From positions 1-44,300 of the forward strand of contig JAPYPT010000005.1 of assembly GCA_029937535.1 (NCBI GenBank): a stretch of 44,300 nucleotides of DNA. Direction: 5' to 3'. Each line of letters begins with the position of its first letter. Positions within the stretch are counted from its first letter, which is position 1. The notes under the pieces are model-generated. The model searched no databases. It had not been told where the DNA came from and saw only the letters and a list, made by a program, of their open reading frames with translations. Shown piece after piece: positions 8,901 to 17,261 of the stretch. Made by a program: the position numbers and the translations under genes. This DNA comes from Alphaproteobacteria bacterium. Lineage in GTDB: Bacteria > Pseudomonadota > Alphaproteobacteria > GCA-2731375.

Positions 8901-10436
8901 GAGCGGCTCCGCCTCGCCGTAGCGGCCCATGTCTTTATACAGCGCCGCCAGATTGTTGAGCGTCGTGGCGACGGCGGGATGGTCGGGGCCGAGGGCTTTC
9001 TCCCTGATCGCCAGGGAGCGTTGGAAGAGAGGCTCAGCCTCGCCGTAACGGCCCTGGCTCAGGTTCAGGGTCGCCAGATTGCTGAGCGTCGTGGCGACTT
9101 GGGGATGGTCGGGACCGAGCGCTTTCTCCTCGATCGCCAAGGTGCGCTTGAAGAGGGGCTCAGCCTCGCCATGGCGGCCCTGGCTCAAGTACAGCGTCGC
9201 CAGATTGTTGAGCGACTGGCCGACATTTGGATGGCCAGGGCCGAGGGCTTTCTCCCTGATCGCCAGGGCGCGCTTGATGAGCGGCTCAGCTTCGCCATAG
9301 CGGCCCTGGCTCCAGTACAGCCCCCCCAGATTGCTGAGCGACAGGCCGACATCGGGATGGTCGGGACCGAGGACCTTCTCCATGATCGCCAGGGAGCGTT
9401 GGAAGAGTGGCTTAGCCTCGCCGTAACGGCCCTGGCGCAGGTACAGCTCCGCCAGATTGTTGAGCGTCCCGGCGAGGTAGGGATGGTCGGGGCCGAGGGC
9501 TTTCTCCGTGATCGCCAGGGCGCGCTTGATGAGCGGCTCAGCCTCGCCATGGCGGCCCTGGCGCAGGTACAGCCCCGCCAGACTGTTGAGCGCCGTGGCG
9601 ACTTGAGGATGGTCGGGGCCGAGGGCTTTCTCCGTGATCGCCAGGGCGCGTAGGGAAAGCGGCTCAGCCTCGCCATGGCGGCCTTGGCTCTGGTACAGCC
9701 CCGCCAGATTTATGAGCGTCCCGGCGACGGAGGGGTGGCCGGGACCGAGGGCTTTCTCCTCGATCGCCAGGGTGCGTAGGAAGAGAGGCTCGGCCTCGCC
9801 GTAGCGGCCCTGGCTCAGGTACAGCGCCGCCAAATTGCTAAGCGTCCCGGCGACGTCGGGATGGCCGGGACCGTGGGCTTTCTCCTGGATCGCCAAGGCG
9901 CGCAGGAAGAGCGGCTCAGCCTTGCCAAGGCGGCCCTGGCTCTGGTACAGCCCCGCCAGATTGCTGAGCGTCGTGGCGACCACTGTATGGTCGGGGCCGA
10001 GGGCTTTCTCCCTAATCGCCAGGGCGCGCTTGATGAGCAGCTCAGCCTCGCCATGGCGGCCCTGGCGCAGGCGCAGCACCGCCAGATTGTTGAGTGACAT
10101 GCCGACTTGGAAATGGCCGGGGCCGAGGACTTTCTCCCAGATCGCCAGGGAGCGTAGGAAGAGCGGCTCAGCCTCGCCGTAGCGGCCGAGGTGCAGGTAC
10201 AGCTCCGCCAGTCTATTGAGCAGTGTAGCGTAAGCCTGGTGACCAGTTCCGAACTCGACCTCACCCAATTCCAACGCCCGCTTGGCGAAGGGTTCAGCTT
10301 CGGCGTACTTGCCCTGAGCGTTTAGCGCTTCGTATTGTCGATAGGCCGCCATTAACTCCGGCGACTGGGCGACAGCCGGCGGCGCGAAGTCGACGAGCGG
10401 CCAGAACAGCAACAGAGCGAATACGATGCGTTTCAC
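5934..10436 (-). CDS. Exported TPR-repeat protein with C-terminal CHAT (caspase-like) protease domain
   Basis: Very large protein (about 1500 residues). A signal peptide (residues 1-24, Lys-Arg then a hydrophobic core ending AVAQS) predicts export. Residues about 28-935 are some 22 tandem 42-residue kinesin-light-chain-type TPRs, each with a GRYGEAEPL-type helix and a LGPDHPxV linker. A helical linker leads to a CHAT domain (about 1105-1495). The predicted catalytic dyad is intact: His1350 in FATHGL and Cys1401 in LSACNTA, followed by GLSGLAKAFFYAG. CHAT proteases are caspase relatives; some act in immunity or cell death after a TPR sensor is triggered. No partner (gasdermin, CRISPR effector or obvious substrate) is adjacent. 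GTG 10436 is preferred because GGAGA lies 8 nt upstream and it gives a clean signal peptide; ATG 10463 is the alternative. Confidence 0.92.
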   Translation of the reverse strand: MKRIVFALLLFWPLVDFAPPAVAQSPELMAAYRQYEALNAQGKYAEAEPFAKRALELGEVEFGTGHQAYATLLNRLAELYLHLGRYGEAEPLFLRSLAIWEKVLGPGHFQVGMSLNNLAVLRLRQGRHGEAELLIKRALAIREKALGPDHTVVATTLSNLAGLYQSQGRLGKAEPLFLRALAIQEKAHGPGHPDVAGTLSNLAALYLSQGRYGEAEPLFLRTLAIEEKALGPGHPSVAGTLINLAGLYQSQGRHGEAEPLSLRALAITEKALGPDHPQVATALNSLAGLYLRQGRHGEAEPLIKRALAITEKALGPDHPYLAGTLNNLAELYLRQGRYGEAKPLFQRSLAIMEKVLGPDHPDVGLSLSNLGGLYWSQGRYGEAEPLIKRALAIREKALGPGHPNVGQSLNNLATLYLSQGRHGEAEPLFKRTLAIEEKALGPDHPQVATTLSNLATLNLSQGRYGEAEPLFQRSLAIREKALGPDHPAVATTLNNLAALYKDMGRYGEAEPLYLRAVAIWEKTLGPDHPDVGKSLNNLAVLYRAQGLYRKAEPLYLRSLAIPEKALGPDHPQVATALNNLAGLYQSQGRYGEAEPLFLRGLAINEKAFGPDHPGVATTLNNLALLYQIQGRYGQAEPLYLRALAITEKALGPGHPGVGLSLNNLAELYKNQGRYGQAEPLYLRALAITEKALGPGHPDVGRSLSNLAGLYQSQGRYGEAEPLFKRTLAIWEKALGPDHPNVSKSLSNLASLYWSQGRHGEAEPLNLRSLAIIEKALGPDHPDVGRLLSNLAEVYQAQGRYGEAEPLFLHSLAITEKALGPGHPDVGTLVNNLAALYQSQGRHGEAEPLYLRSLAIWEKALGPGHPLVGQSLSNLAELYQDQGRHSEAERLHLRSLAIKEKALGPGHPSVARTLNNLAGLYRAQGKFAQSLNFIRRAVAIGRDRAVRTGGGEGAGRLSEQKSNRVIFLHHVLVALAMAKSQPIRRTALVAEGFESSQLAAASSAGAAVSRMGARFAAGDDALAGLVRERQDAAERWRRLDGALIKAASQPPEGRDNVQEAAVRRDLAATDGRIKEIDGELAKSFPQYAELAAPRPVKLAELQQLLGNDEALLTYLVSTDRSFVFAIRRDRVVAKEIGLSAKELEEAVAELRRGLDPFRIQSLADVPPFNTTLAHGLYQKLFQPIEAMLDGARHVFVVPDGALQSLPLGVLVTKAFEGELDNPADHGKVPWLARSYAMTTLPSVSALKALRTFAKRTQAARAFLGVGDPKLDGDTGSRRGLELASLFTVRGVADAAAVRKLPSLPDSYGELQSMARSLGVDDGALLVGGEATETRLKAMALTDYKVLTFATHGLVAGDLTGLSEPALVLTPPQVGSERDDGLLTASEVAQLKLDADWVILSACNTAAADGTPGAEGLSGLAKAFFYAGTRTLLVSHWPVVSDAAVKITTRMLREAQKPGMGRAEAHRQAMLALINGQESPAYAHPVFWAPFVLVGEGGLVRR
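7639..10331 (-). repeat. Tandem 126-bp coding repeats (TPR units)
   Basis: Inside the TPR-CHAT gene the DNA repeats with a 126-bp period, one unit per 42-residue TPR. I count 21 G-P-[GD]-H linker motifs, implying about 22 units. Central units are near-identical at the DNA level, while the first and last are more diverged. This is the pattern expected if unit number changes by recombination or slippage. Long open frames on the opposite strand here are by-products of the periodic GC-rich sequence. Confidence 0.9.
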
Positions 10437-10626
10437 GGCGGTCTCTCCGGCGATGTACAGCATCCAGAAATTCTGAGGTGATCAACCTAAACGATTTCGG
10501 GAAACCCGTCACTGTTATCTCGTTACAGCAATCGTCAGGGTGGCCGCCAATCCGCGCCCTGGTCCGTTCGGCCCACCCGAACAGACCGCCTACGCCTATC
10601 CGGCGCGACGGGAACCTGGCGTCAAC

Positions 10627-10657
10627 ATGGATTGCCGGGTCGAGCCCGGCAATGACG
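10627..10657 (-). repeat. REP-like palindrome (left copy)
   Basis: Read on the minus strand this is CGTCAT, TGCCGGGCTCGACCCGGCA, ATCCAT. It is a CG-rich hairpin with the CGTCAT and ATCCA edges common in dispersed REP-type palindromes of proteobacteria. It faces a related copy 40 bp away in opposite orientation, forming a paired unit. Confidence 0.65.
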
Positions 10658-10697
10658 AAATAGGAGAATAAATAGCTGAAAACTGCTAAATTTGTTG

Positions 10698-10725
10698 TGC
10701 CCGGACTTGATCCGGGCATCCAGGG
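10698..10725 (+). repeat. REP-like palindrome (right copy)
   Basis: TGCCCGGACTTGATCCGGGC followed by ATCCAGGG is a hairpin related to the element at 10627-10657 but inverted relative to it. It lies about 70 bp past the stop of the CoA-transferase gene and could also act as a transcript 3'-end stabiliser for that operon. A genome-wide count of the motif would confirm its repeat nature. Confidence 0.6.
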
Positions 10726-10798
10726 CCATGGGGCAAGTGGCGGTGGTTGGTCCGGTCGAATGGGTCGTGGGAGGCTCTGCCTAATTGAAACCCGCGCT

Positions 10799-12061
10799 TT
10801 ACGTTTTCGCCTCGCCCACTGCGCCGGAAGCGCGGATGTCGGCGATCTCGTCGGGGGAGTATTCCAGGACCTCGGCGAGGATTTCCTGGGTATGTTCGCC
10901 AAGAAGCGGCGAGCGTTTGACCTCGACGGGGGAGGCAGAGAGTTTGACGGGTTGGCCCACGGATAAATACTTGCCCCGGGTCGGATGATCGACTTCGACG
11001 ATGGTGCCGGTGTCCCGCAGGGATTGTTCTTCGGCCAACTCCTCCATGGAGAGGATCGGGCCGATGGGGATATCCAGGGCGTTGCAGATATCCATGACCT
11101 CGAACTTGGTCTTGGTCATGGTCCATTGTTCGATGGTGGCGAAAATCTCCTGCAGGCGCGGCAGGCGGGCGTTGGGGGTGGCGTAGTCGGGGTCGTCCTT
11201 CCATTCCGGCTTGCCGATCACGTCGCAGACGTTTTTCCACGCCGCCGCTTGGGTGATGAAATAGGTATAGGAGTCGGGATCGCTCTCCCAGCCCTTGCAT
11301 TTGAGGATGCGTCCGGGCTGGCCGCCGCCTGAATCATTGCCCGCCCGCGGCACCGCGCTGCCGAAGGGGATGCCCTCGCCAAATTGGGAATATTCCTCCA
11401 GCGGGCCGTGCTGGAGGCGTTGCTGATCGCGTAGTTTGACCCGGCACAGGTTCAACACGCCGTCCTGCATGGAGGCCGAGACCTTTTGCCCCAGACCGGT
11501 TTGTTCCCTTTGGAACAGCGCCGTGACGATACCGTAGGCGAGCAGCAGACCGGTGCCGGAATCGCCGATCTGGGAGCCGGTGACCATGGGAAGGTCGCCG
11601 AACATACCGGTGGTGGAGGCGGAGCCGCCGGCGCACTGGGCGATGTTTTCATAGACCTTGCAATCTTCGTACGGCCCCGGGCCAAAGCCCTTGATGGAGG
11701 CGACGATCATGCGCGGGTTCAGCTCGTGGATATGCTCCCAGGTGAAGCCCATGCGATCCAGGGCGCCGGGGGCAAAATTCTCCACCAGCACGTCGCAGGA
11801 TTTGACCAGGCGTTCCAGCACCGCCTTGCCGGTCTCGTTCTTGCCGTTCAGCTCGATGGAGCGCTTGTTGTGGTTCAACATGGTGAAATAGAGCGAATCC
11901 ACGTCCGGAATGTCGCGCAGCTGGCTGCGGGTAGCGTCGCCGACGCCGGGTCGCTCAACCTTGATCACATCAGCGCCGAACCAGGCCAGAAGCTGGGTGC
12001 AGGTCGGGCCCGATTGCACGTGGGTGAAGTCGAGAATCCGTATTCCGTCCAGCGCAGTCAT
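10799..12061 (-). CDS. frc: Formyl-CoA:oxalate CoA-transferase-like CaiB/BaiF (class III) CoA-transferase
   Basis: 420 residues, matching the Frc family length (about 416-428). The start, [16 protein letters not shown], is the signature of formyl-CoA transferases and includes the conserved Gln16. [12 protein letters not shown] carries Asp167, equivalent to the catalytic Asp that forms acyl-CoA anhydrides, and a Gly-rich GGGQPG loop lies later. Frc exchanges CoA between formyl-CoA and oxalate or other carboxylates. ATG 12061 is chosen for the GGGGAC ribosome site upstream. It lies 22 bp downstream of the ThDP-enzyme gene on the same strand, almost certainly one operon, so its product CoA ester should feed that enzyme. 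Oxalate is the textbook substrate, but 2-hydroxy acids are equally possible here. Confidence 0.85.
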   Translation of the reverse strand: MTALDGIRILDFTHVQSGPTCTQLLAWFGADVIKVERPGVGDATRSQLRDIPDVDSLYFTMLNHNKRSIELNGKNETGKAVLERLVKSCDVLVENFAPGALDRMGFTWEHIHELNPRMIVASIKGFGPGPYEDCKVYENIAQCAGGSASTTGMFGDLPMVTGSQIGDSGTGLLLAYGIVTALFQREQTGLGQKVSASMQDGVLNLCRVKLRDQQRLQHGPLEEYSQFGEGIPFGSAVPRAGNDSGGGQPGRILKCKGWESDPDSYTYFITQAAAWKNVCDVIGKPEWKDDPDYATPNARLPRLQEIFATIEQWTMTKTKFEVMDICNALDIPIGPILSMEELAEEQSLRDTGTIVEVDHPTRGKYLSVGQPVKLSASPVEVKRSPLLGEHTQEILAEVLEYSPDEIADIRASGAVGEAKT

Positions 12062-12083
12062 GTTTTCGTCCCCAAAATTTCGG

Positions 12084-13832
12084 CTATTTGTACATGGTCT
12101 GGTTCTTGGTCCCCGGCGAATATTCGTTGGGGTCAATCCAGACGTTGATGACGGCGCATTTGCCGGTTTTCGCGATCGCTTCCCGGGCCCGCAGCAAGGC
12201 CGGCTGGATCTGGTCCGGCTCGCGCACCTCCTCGCCATAGCCGCCGATCATCTCGGCGAATTTGGAAAACGGCACGTCGCCCAGGAAGTTGCCCACATTG
12301 CCCCGCTGTTCACCGTATTTGGCCATTTGGCCATAGCGGATCTGGTTCATGTGGGAGTTGTTGCCGACCACCGCCAAATAGGGCGCGCCAAAGCGCTGGG
12401 CGGTCTCCATGTCATAAGAGGTCATGCCGAAGGAGCCGTCGCCGTACAGGCACAAAACTTCCTTGTCGGGATGGGCCAGCTTGGCGGCCATGGAGAAGCC
12501 CGTGCCCACGCCCAATGATCCGAGCGCGCCGGGGTCCATCCATTGGCCGGGATTGCGGGGGCGGACGGCCTGGGCCGAGATCGTCACCACATCGCCGCCG
12601 TCGCCGATATAGATGGTGTCATCGCCCAGAAACTCGTTGATTTCCCAGGCCAGACGGTAGGGGTGGATCGGCGTGCTGTCGGTGTGGAAGATCGGCAGCA
12701 GCTTTTCCAGCTTCGCCGCTTCGATTTGGCGCAATTCCGCCATCCAGTCCTGGCGCTTTTGACGGGAGCCCTTGTCGATCCGGCCGGAGGCGGCATCGGC
12801 AACTGCTTTGAGGATGGCGCCGGGATCTCCCGCCAGGCCCATGGTGATATCCCGGTTCTTGCCTACCGTCGCATAGCTCTGGTCGATCTGTATCAATACG
12901 GGCGCCGAGATCCGCTTGCCGTAGCCCATGCGGAAATCGAACGGCGTGCCGACGATCAGGATAACATCGGCCGTCTTGAAGGCGTCCGAGCGGGTGCGGT
13001 CGAAATGGTGCGGGTCGTCGTTCGCCATCATGCCGCGCGCGGCGCCGTTCATGTAGGCGGGAATGTCCAGGGCGCGGACGAATGCGGCCGCCTCGTTCTG
13101 CGACTGACTGGCCCAGACCTGCTGGCCGAACAGCACCGCCGGACGCTCGGCCTTGACCAGGATGTCCGCCAGCTTTTCGATATCATTGGGATCGCCGATC
13201 GACTTGGTGGAGGCGCGGTAGTGGCCGGGGGCGGGGATAACCGCCTTTTCGATGGGAATTTCGGCATCCAGAATATCCCGCGGGATTTCCAGATAGGACG
13301 GGCCGTAGGCGCCGGTGAAACATTCCCGCGCCGCCATGGACACCATGTCGGCAACACGCTCGGTGGAAAATACGCCGGAGGCGAATTTGGTGATCGGCTT
13401 CATCATGTCCACGTGGGGCAGGTCCTGGAGGGAGCCTTGCTTGTGCTGGGACAGGGAGCTTTGCCCGCCGATATGGAGGATCGGGCTTTCGGAGCGGAAG
13501 GCCGTCGCCACGCCGGTCATGGCATTGGTGCAGCCGGGCCCCGCCGTGGTCACCACGCAACCCAGCTTGCCGGTCTGGCGGGCGTAGCCATCGGCGGCGT
13601 GCGCCGCGGTCTGTTCATGGCGCACATCGATGATGCGGATGCCCTCGTCAATGCAGCCGTCATAGATGTCGATGATATGGCCGCCGCACAGGGTGAAGAT
13701 GGTGTCCACGCCCTCGTTCTTCAGCGCCTTGGCGACCAGATGGCCGCCGGAAATCACCGATCCATCCTTGGTTTTCTGTCTCAGGGTATCCGAGGCGGTG
13801 GTGGATTCAGCTCGATCGGAGGTTATCGACAT
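12084..13832 (-). CDS. Thiamine-diphosphate-dependent enzyme, oxalyl-CoA decarboxylase / 2-hydroxyacyl-CoA lyase-like
   Basis: 582-residue ThDP enzyme of the acetolactate-synthase fold, in three domains. The N-terminal Pyr domain holds the catalytic Glu73 in [14 protein letters not shown]. The middle domain spans about residues 215-350. The C-terminal PP domain has the cofactor motif [11 protein letters not shown] ending VVGNN. Such enzymes cleave or form C-C bonds next to a carbonyl. Pairing with a Frc-type CoA-transferase points to an acyl-CoA substrate: oxalyl-CoA (giving formyl-CoA and CO2) or a 2-hydroxyacyl-CoA (giving formyl-CoA and an aldehyde). The [15 protein letters not shown] segment is not the usual oxalyl-CoA decarboxylase sequence, so a lyase or an uncharacterised activity is open. 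It is divergent from the tctCBA transporter genes. Confidence 0.82.
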   Translation of the reverse strand: MSITSDRAESTTASDTLRQKTKDGSVISGGHLVAKALKNEGVDTIFTLCGGHIIDIYDGCIDEGIRIIDVRHEQTAAHAADGYARQTGKLGCVVTTAGPGCTNAMTGVATAFRSESPILHIGGQSSLSQHKQGSLQDLPHVDMMKPITKFASGVFSTERVADMVSMAARECFTGAYGPSYLEIPRDILDAEIPIEKAVIPAPGHYRASTKSIGDPNDIEKLADILVKAERPAVLFGQQVWASQSQNEAAAFVRALDIPAYMNGAARGMMANDDPHHFDRTRSDAFKTADVILIVGTPFDFRMGYGKRISAPVLIQIDQSYATVGKNRDITMGLAGDPGAILKAVADAASGRIDKGSRQKRQDWMAELRQIEAAKLEKLLPIFHTDSTPIHPYRLAWEINEFLGDDTIYIGDGGDVVTISAQAVRPRNPGQWMDPGALGSLGVGTGFSMAAKLAHPDKEVLCLYGDGSFGMTSYDMETAQRFGAPYLAVVGNNSHMNQIRYGQMAKYGEQRGNVGNFLGDVPFSKFAEMIGGYGEEVREPDQIQPALLRAREAIAKTGKCAVINVWIDPNEYSPGTKNQTMYK

Positions 13833-13984
13833 GGCTCATTTTCTCTCATCATTTTCCGCTGCCCAGAAAGGCGCCACTGACGGAATTTCACACGTTTCCC
13901 GGACAAAATTAGCGACTCAAATCTGCTAATTCCGCTCGATACTGGGATTTCCCTGATATAACATATATCGAGACGATAACAACT

Positions 13985-13998
13985 ACGGGTCAACCCGT
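13985..13998. promoter_or_regulatory. Candidate operator upstream of tctC
   Basis: ACGGGT-CA-ACCCGT is a perfect 6+6-bp inverted repeat 26 bp before the tctC start, in the 192-bp divergent promoter region shared with the ThDP-enzyme gene. Its position fits a repressor site controlling transporter and enzymes together. No regulator gene of this module is within the window. Confidence 0.45.
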
Positions 13999-14024
13999 CT
14001 TATCTTACACAGGGAGGAGATACG

Positions 14025-15035
14025 ATGAATAGGTACCTGCTATCCGTTTTGAGTATAAGCGTTGCGGCCGGCTTCGGTCTGGCTGTTTCCGTTCCCATGG
14101 TTTCGAACCATGCCATGGCGCAAGGCTGGCAACCGAAAAAACCGGTCGAACTCGTCATCATGGCGGGCAAGGGCGGCGGCGCGGACCGTCTGGCGCGTTT
14201 CATCCAGGGCATTATCGAAAAACATAAATTTGCCTCGAAACCCTTCGTGCCCATCAACAAGGGTGGCGGCTCCGGCGCCGAGGCGTTGCGTTATCTCAAG
14301 GACCGGGCGGGCGATCCGCACATCATCATGGCGACCTTGAACAGTTACTACACCACGCCGCTGCGTAATCCGGGCCTGGGCGTGGACGTCTCCAAGTTCA
14401 CGCCGATCGCCCGCATGGCCGAGGACACGTTCCAGCTTTGGGTGCATTCCGATACCAACATCAAGACCGTCGACGACTACGTCAAGGCGGTCAAGTCGGC
14501 CGGTGCGGTCAACTGGAAGATGGGCGGCACCGGCAAGGGCCAGGAAGATTCCCTGGTGACCCGCATGCTGGAAAAGAAATTCGGCATCAAGGTGACCTAC
14601 GTGCCCTACAAGGGCGGCGGCACGGTGGCCAAGGAATTGATCGGTAAGCACATCAACTCGACCGTGAACAACCCGTCCGAGCAGGCCGGCTTTTGGGAAG
14701 CCGGCAAATCCCGTCCCCTGGCCAGCTTCACGCCGAAGGGAAAATTGTCGGGACGATTCGGTAAAATCCCCACATTCGAGGAATTGGGTTACGGTTCCGA
14801 CATGGTCTACTACATGCAGCGCAGCATCATCGCGCCGGCGGGCATCGACCGGGAAGTCCAGGCATTCTATGTCGGTGTCTTCGACAAGGTGTACAAATCG
14901 GCCGAGTGGCAAGGGTATATCAAGAAGAAGGGTCTGATCCCCGGCTGGCTGACCGGTCAGGCGTTGACCGACTACTTCATCGCCGAACGCGAGGCGCATA
15001 GAGGGTTGTTGAAGGCGGCGGGGGAAATCAAGTAA
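14025..15035 (+). CDS. tctC: Tripartite tricarboxylate transporter substrate-binding protein (TctC/Bug family)
   Basis: 336 residues. The signal peptide (about residues 1-32, ending HAMAQ) directs export to the periplasm. The mature part has the TctC/Bug layout: the first strand VELVIMAGKGGGADRLAR, the ligand loop INKGGGSGAEAL, and VPYKGGGTVAKELIG in the second lobe. Bug proteins bind small carboxylates without an arginine clamp and hand them to TctAB. A strong AGGGAGGAG ribosome site precedes ATG 14025. It is first of a tctC-tctB-tctA operon divergent from the frc/ThDP-enzyme operon, so its ligand is probably the acid those enzymes process. Confidence 0.92.
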   Translation: MNRYLLSVLSISVAAGFGLAVSVPMVSNHAMAQGWQPKKPVELVIMAGKGGGADRLARFIQGIIEKHKFASKPFVPINKGGGSGAEALRYLKDRAGDPHIIMATLNSYYTTPLRNPGLGVDVSKFTPIARMAEDTFQLWVHSDTNIKTVDDYVKAVKSAGAVNWKMGGTGKGQEDSLVTRMLEKKFGIKVTYVPYKGGGTVAKELIGKHINSTVNNPSEQAGFWEAGKSRPLASFTPKGKLSGRFGKIPTFEELGYGSDMVYYMQRSIIAPAGIDREVQAFYVGVFDKVYKSAEWQGYIKKKGLIPGWLTGQALTDYFIAEREAHRGLLKAAGEIK

Positions 15036-15081
15036 CGCCGAGGAAACCAGACGCATCAGAGTAAAGGGTAAGACGTCCACC

Positions 15082-15579
15082 ATGCGTATTGCCGAATTTG
15101 TCATGGCGCTCGTCTTGGCTGTCTTTTCCCTTTACCTGATGTGGAAAAGCGCGGAACTTCCCATCGGCTGGCTGCCGGGCGAGGGGCCGGGCGGTGGGGC
15201 GTTTCCGTTCTGGCTGTCCTTGGGGATGTTGTTGTGTTGCATCGCGATCATCATCCGTTGGATCGCCAGGGCCAGCCCGCCGTCACGCTCGCGCGAGTCT
15301 TTCATGACGCTGGAAACGGTCAAGCGCTTCGCCCTGGTGGCGGGTTCGCTGACCGTGATGATTGCCCTGATCCATGTCATCGGCGTCTATGGCGCGGTGC
15401 CTCTGTTCCTGATTTTCTACGTGCGTTTCCTAGGGCGCCACAGTTGGAAGACGACCTGCGCCCTGGCGTTTTGCACACCGGTGGCGGCGTTCTTCTTTTT
15501 TGAAATCGCCCTGAAGAAGACCCTGCCCAAGGGTTTCACCGAGCCGCTGTTCTATCCACTTTACGATATTTTCCTGTAG
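15082..15579 (+). CDS. tctB: Tripartite tricarboxylate transporter small membrane subunit TctB
   Basis: 165-residue inner-membrane protein with about four hydrophobic segments: residues 3-20, 36-54, about 83-105 and 120-145. It has the length and topology of TctB, the small subunit that pairs with TctA. Sequence conservation in this family is low. The assignment rests on the ELPIGWLPGEGPGGGAFPFW stretch, typical of TctB, and on its place between tctC and tctA. It starts 46 bp after tctC. Confidence 0.88.
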   Translation: MRIAEFVMALVLAVFSLYLMWKSAELPIGWLPGEGPGGGAFPFWLSLGMLLCCIAIIIRWIARASPPSRSRESFMTLETVKRFALVAGSLTVMIALIHVIGVYGAVPLFLIFYVRFLGRHSWKTTCALAFCTPVAAFFFFEIALKKTLPKGFTEPLFYPLYDIFL

Positions 15580-15652
15580 GCAACCCATGCCCCCGATGCG
15601 CCAGTCCGCTAAACCGCCAATCCGCTAATCCAGAGTGAAAGGTTGATCACGG

Positions 15653-17152
15653 ATGGAAGTGTTTGCCCTCCTCGTCGACGGTTTCGTCATCACCTTCGAG
15701 CCGCTCAATCTCGCGTTGGTTATTGCCGGCGTGGTCGTCGGCCTGTTCATTGGCGCCATGCCCGGATTGGGATCGGTCAACGGCGTCGCCATTCTGTTGC
15801 CGATGACCTTTCTGGTGCCGCCCACCTCGGCGATCATTTTTCTGGCCGCGATCTATTACGGCGCCATGTACGGCGGCGCCATCAGTTCGATCATGCTGGG
15901 CATTCCAGGCGCCTCGACGGCCGTGGCGACCACCTTCGACGGCCGTCCCCTGGCGCTCAAGGGCCTGGCCGACAAGGCGCTGGTGGCGGCGGCCACCGCC
16001 TCCTTCGTGGGCGGCACAATTTCCATCGTGCTGTTCACCCTGTTCGCCCTGCCCCTGGCCGGCGTCGCCTTGGCCTTTGGCCCGCCCGAGACCTTCGCGC
16101 TGATGATGCTGGCCTTCGCCACGTTTATCGGCCTGGCGGGCGACGACATCCCGAAAACCCTGTTCTCGATCTTCATCGGGCTGGTGTTCAGCGCCGTCGG
16201 CCTGGATATTATCAGCGGCGAACCGCGCCTGATCTTTGGCGATATCACAGGTTTTTACCACGGCATCAATTTCCTGGTGCTGGCCATCGGCATCTATGGC
16301 ATCGGCGAGATGCTGTGGACCATCGAGACCAGCCAGGGCGATGTCATGATGTCGAAGGCGACCGTCACCTTCCAGCGCGTATTTGATAACCTGCGGGAAC
16401 TCCGCGCCTCGGCCAAGACCATGATCATGGGTTCGTTTCTCGGCTACTTCGTCGGTATTCTGCCCGCCGCCGGGGCCACGCCGGGCTCGCTCATGGCCTA
16501 CGGCGTCGCCAAAACCATGGCCAAGGATCCCGACAGCTTCGGCAAGGGCAACGTGGACGGCGTGGTGGCGCCGGAAGCCGCCAACAACGCCGCCAGCACC
16601 GGTTCCATGCTGCCCATGCTGACCCTGGGCATTCCCGGCTCGCCGACCACGGCGGTGCTGCTCGGCGGCATGGTCATCTGGGGGCTGGAGCCGGGGCCCC
16701 TGGTCTTTGTCGACCATCCGAATTTCGTCTGGGGCCTGATCGCCTCTCTGTACGTGGCCAACCTGTTCGCGCTGTTTATCAACATCGGTTTTGTTCCGGT
16801 CTTTATTTGGGTCCTGAAGCTGCCGTTCACCATTCTCGCCCCGATCATCTTCGTGCTGTGCGTGATCGGCGGCTATGTGCCGACCCAGGACATGCACGAT
16901 GTGTGGCTGATGCTGATCTTCGGCGTCGCCGGCTATCTCATGCGCAAGCTCGACTACCCCATGGCCCCGGCGGTCCTGGCGATCGTCCTCGGCCCCCTGG
17001 CCGAGCCGGCCCTGCGGCAATCCCTGATCGGTTCCCACGGCGATGTGATGATTTTCTTCGAACGCCCGATTTCCGGCACCATCATGGCCGTCGCCATCAT
17101 CCTGTTCGCCCTGCCGCTGATCAAGTTCCTCAATAATCTGCGGAAGCGGTAA
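15653..17152 (+). CDS. tctA: Tripartite tricarboxylate transporter large membrane subunit TctA
   Basis: 499-residue polytopic inner-membrane permease with about 11-12 hydrophobic segments. Family signatures are GAMPGLGSVNGVAILLPMTF near residue 37 and AIYYGAMYGGAISSIMLGIP near residue 66. The second half repeats the theme: GILPAAGATPGSLMAYGVAK, then PEAANNAASTGSMLPMLTLG and IPGSPTTAVLLGGM. TctA carries the ion-coupled transport path and docks liganded TctC. It is the last gene of the operon, followed by a strong hairpin at 17211-17234 and the convergent pyrF. Confidence 0.95.
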   Translation: MEVFALLVDGFVITFEPLNLALVIAGVVVGLFIGAMPGLGSVNGVAILLPMTFLVPPTSAIIFLAAIYYGAMYGGAISSIMLGIPGASTAVATTFDGRPLALKGLADKALVAAATASFVGGTISIVLFTLFALPLAGVALAFGPPETFALMMLAFATFIGLAGDDIPKTLFSIFIGLVFSAVGLDIISGEPRLIFGDITGFYHGINFLVLAIGIYGIGEMLWTIETSQGDVMMSKATVTFQRVFDNLRELRASAKTMIMGSFLGYFVGILPAAGATPGSLMAYGVAKTMAKDPDSFGKGNVDGVVAPEAANNAASTGSMLPMLTLGIPGSPTTAVLLGGMVIWGLEPGPLVFVDHPNFVWGLIASLYVANLFALFINIGFVPVFIWVLKLPFTILAPIIFVLCVIGGYVPTQDMHDVWLMLIFGVAGYLMRKLDYPMAPAVLAIVLGPLAEPALRQSLIGSHGDVMIFFERPISGTIMAVAIILFALPLIKFLNNLRKR

Positions 17153-17210
17153 CGGGGGCAAAACACCGGACGGCAGTTGCTCTTCAACAAATTCAATCCA
17201 GATCCCGTTG

Positions 17211-17234
17211 TCTTGCCCGCCTGCGCGGGCAAGA
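17211..17234. terminator. Bidirectional hairpin between tctA and pyrF
   Basis: TCTTGCCCGC, a CTGC loop and GCGGGCAAGA make a perfect 10-bp stem between two convergent genes. There is no long U-run in either direction, so it may be a weak terminator or an mRNA-stabilising REP-type element. Confidence 0.6.
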
Positions 17235-17261
17235 CAGTGAGGCTGATATCAAAGTCCGGCT

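Larger units (their letters stand above)
10464..10798. other. Intergenic region with inverted REP-like pair
   Basis: No gene is supported in this 335-bp gap between the TPR-CHAT gene and the CoA-transferase gene. It contains two palindromic elements, at 10627-10657 and 10698-10725, described separately. It must also contain the TPR-CHAT promoter, but no convincing -35/-10 pair is visible. Confidence 0.5.

Noticed and set aside
7120-9653. Multiple plus-strand frames inside the TPR-CHAT gene, with repetitive products
   Set aside because: They are by-products of the 126-bp periodicity; a repetitive shadow frame does not indicate a gene.
12543-13880. Long open frame antisense to the ThDP-enzyme gene
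   Set aside because: It mirrors a well-conserved enzyme; no motif is seen and the composition is typical of a shadow frame.
15647-17161. Open frame antisense to tctA
   Set aside because: His/Gln/Asp/Gly-rich low-quality translation opposite an unmistakable permease.
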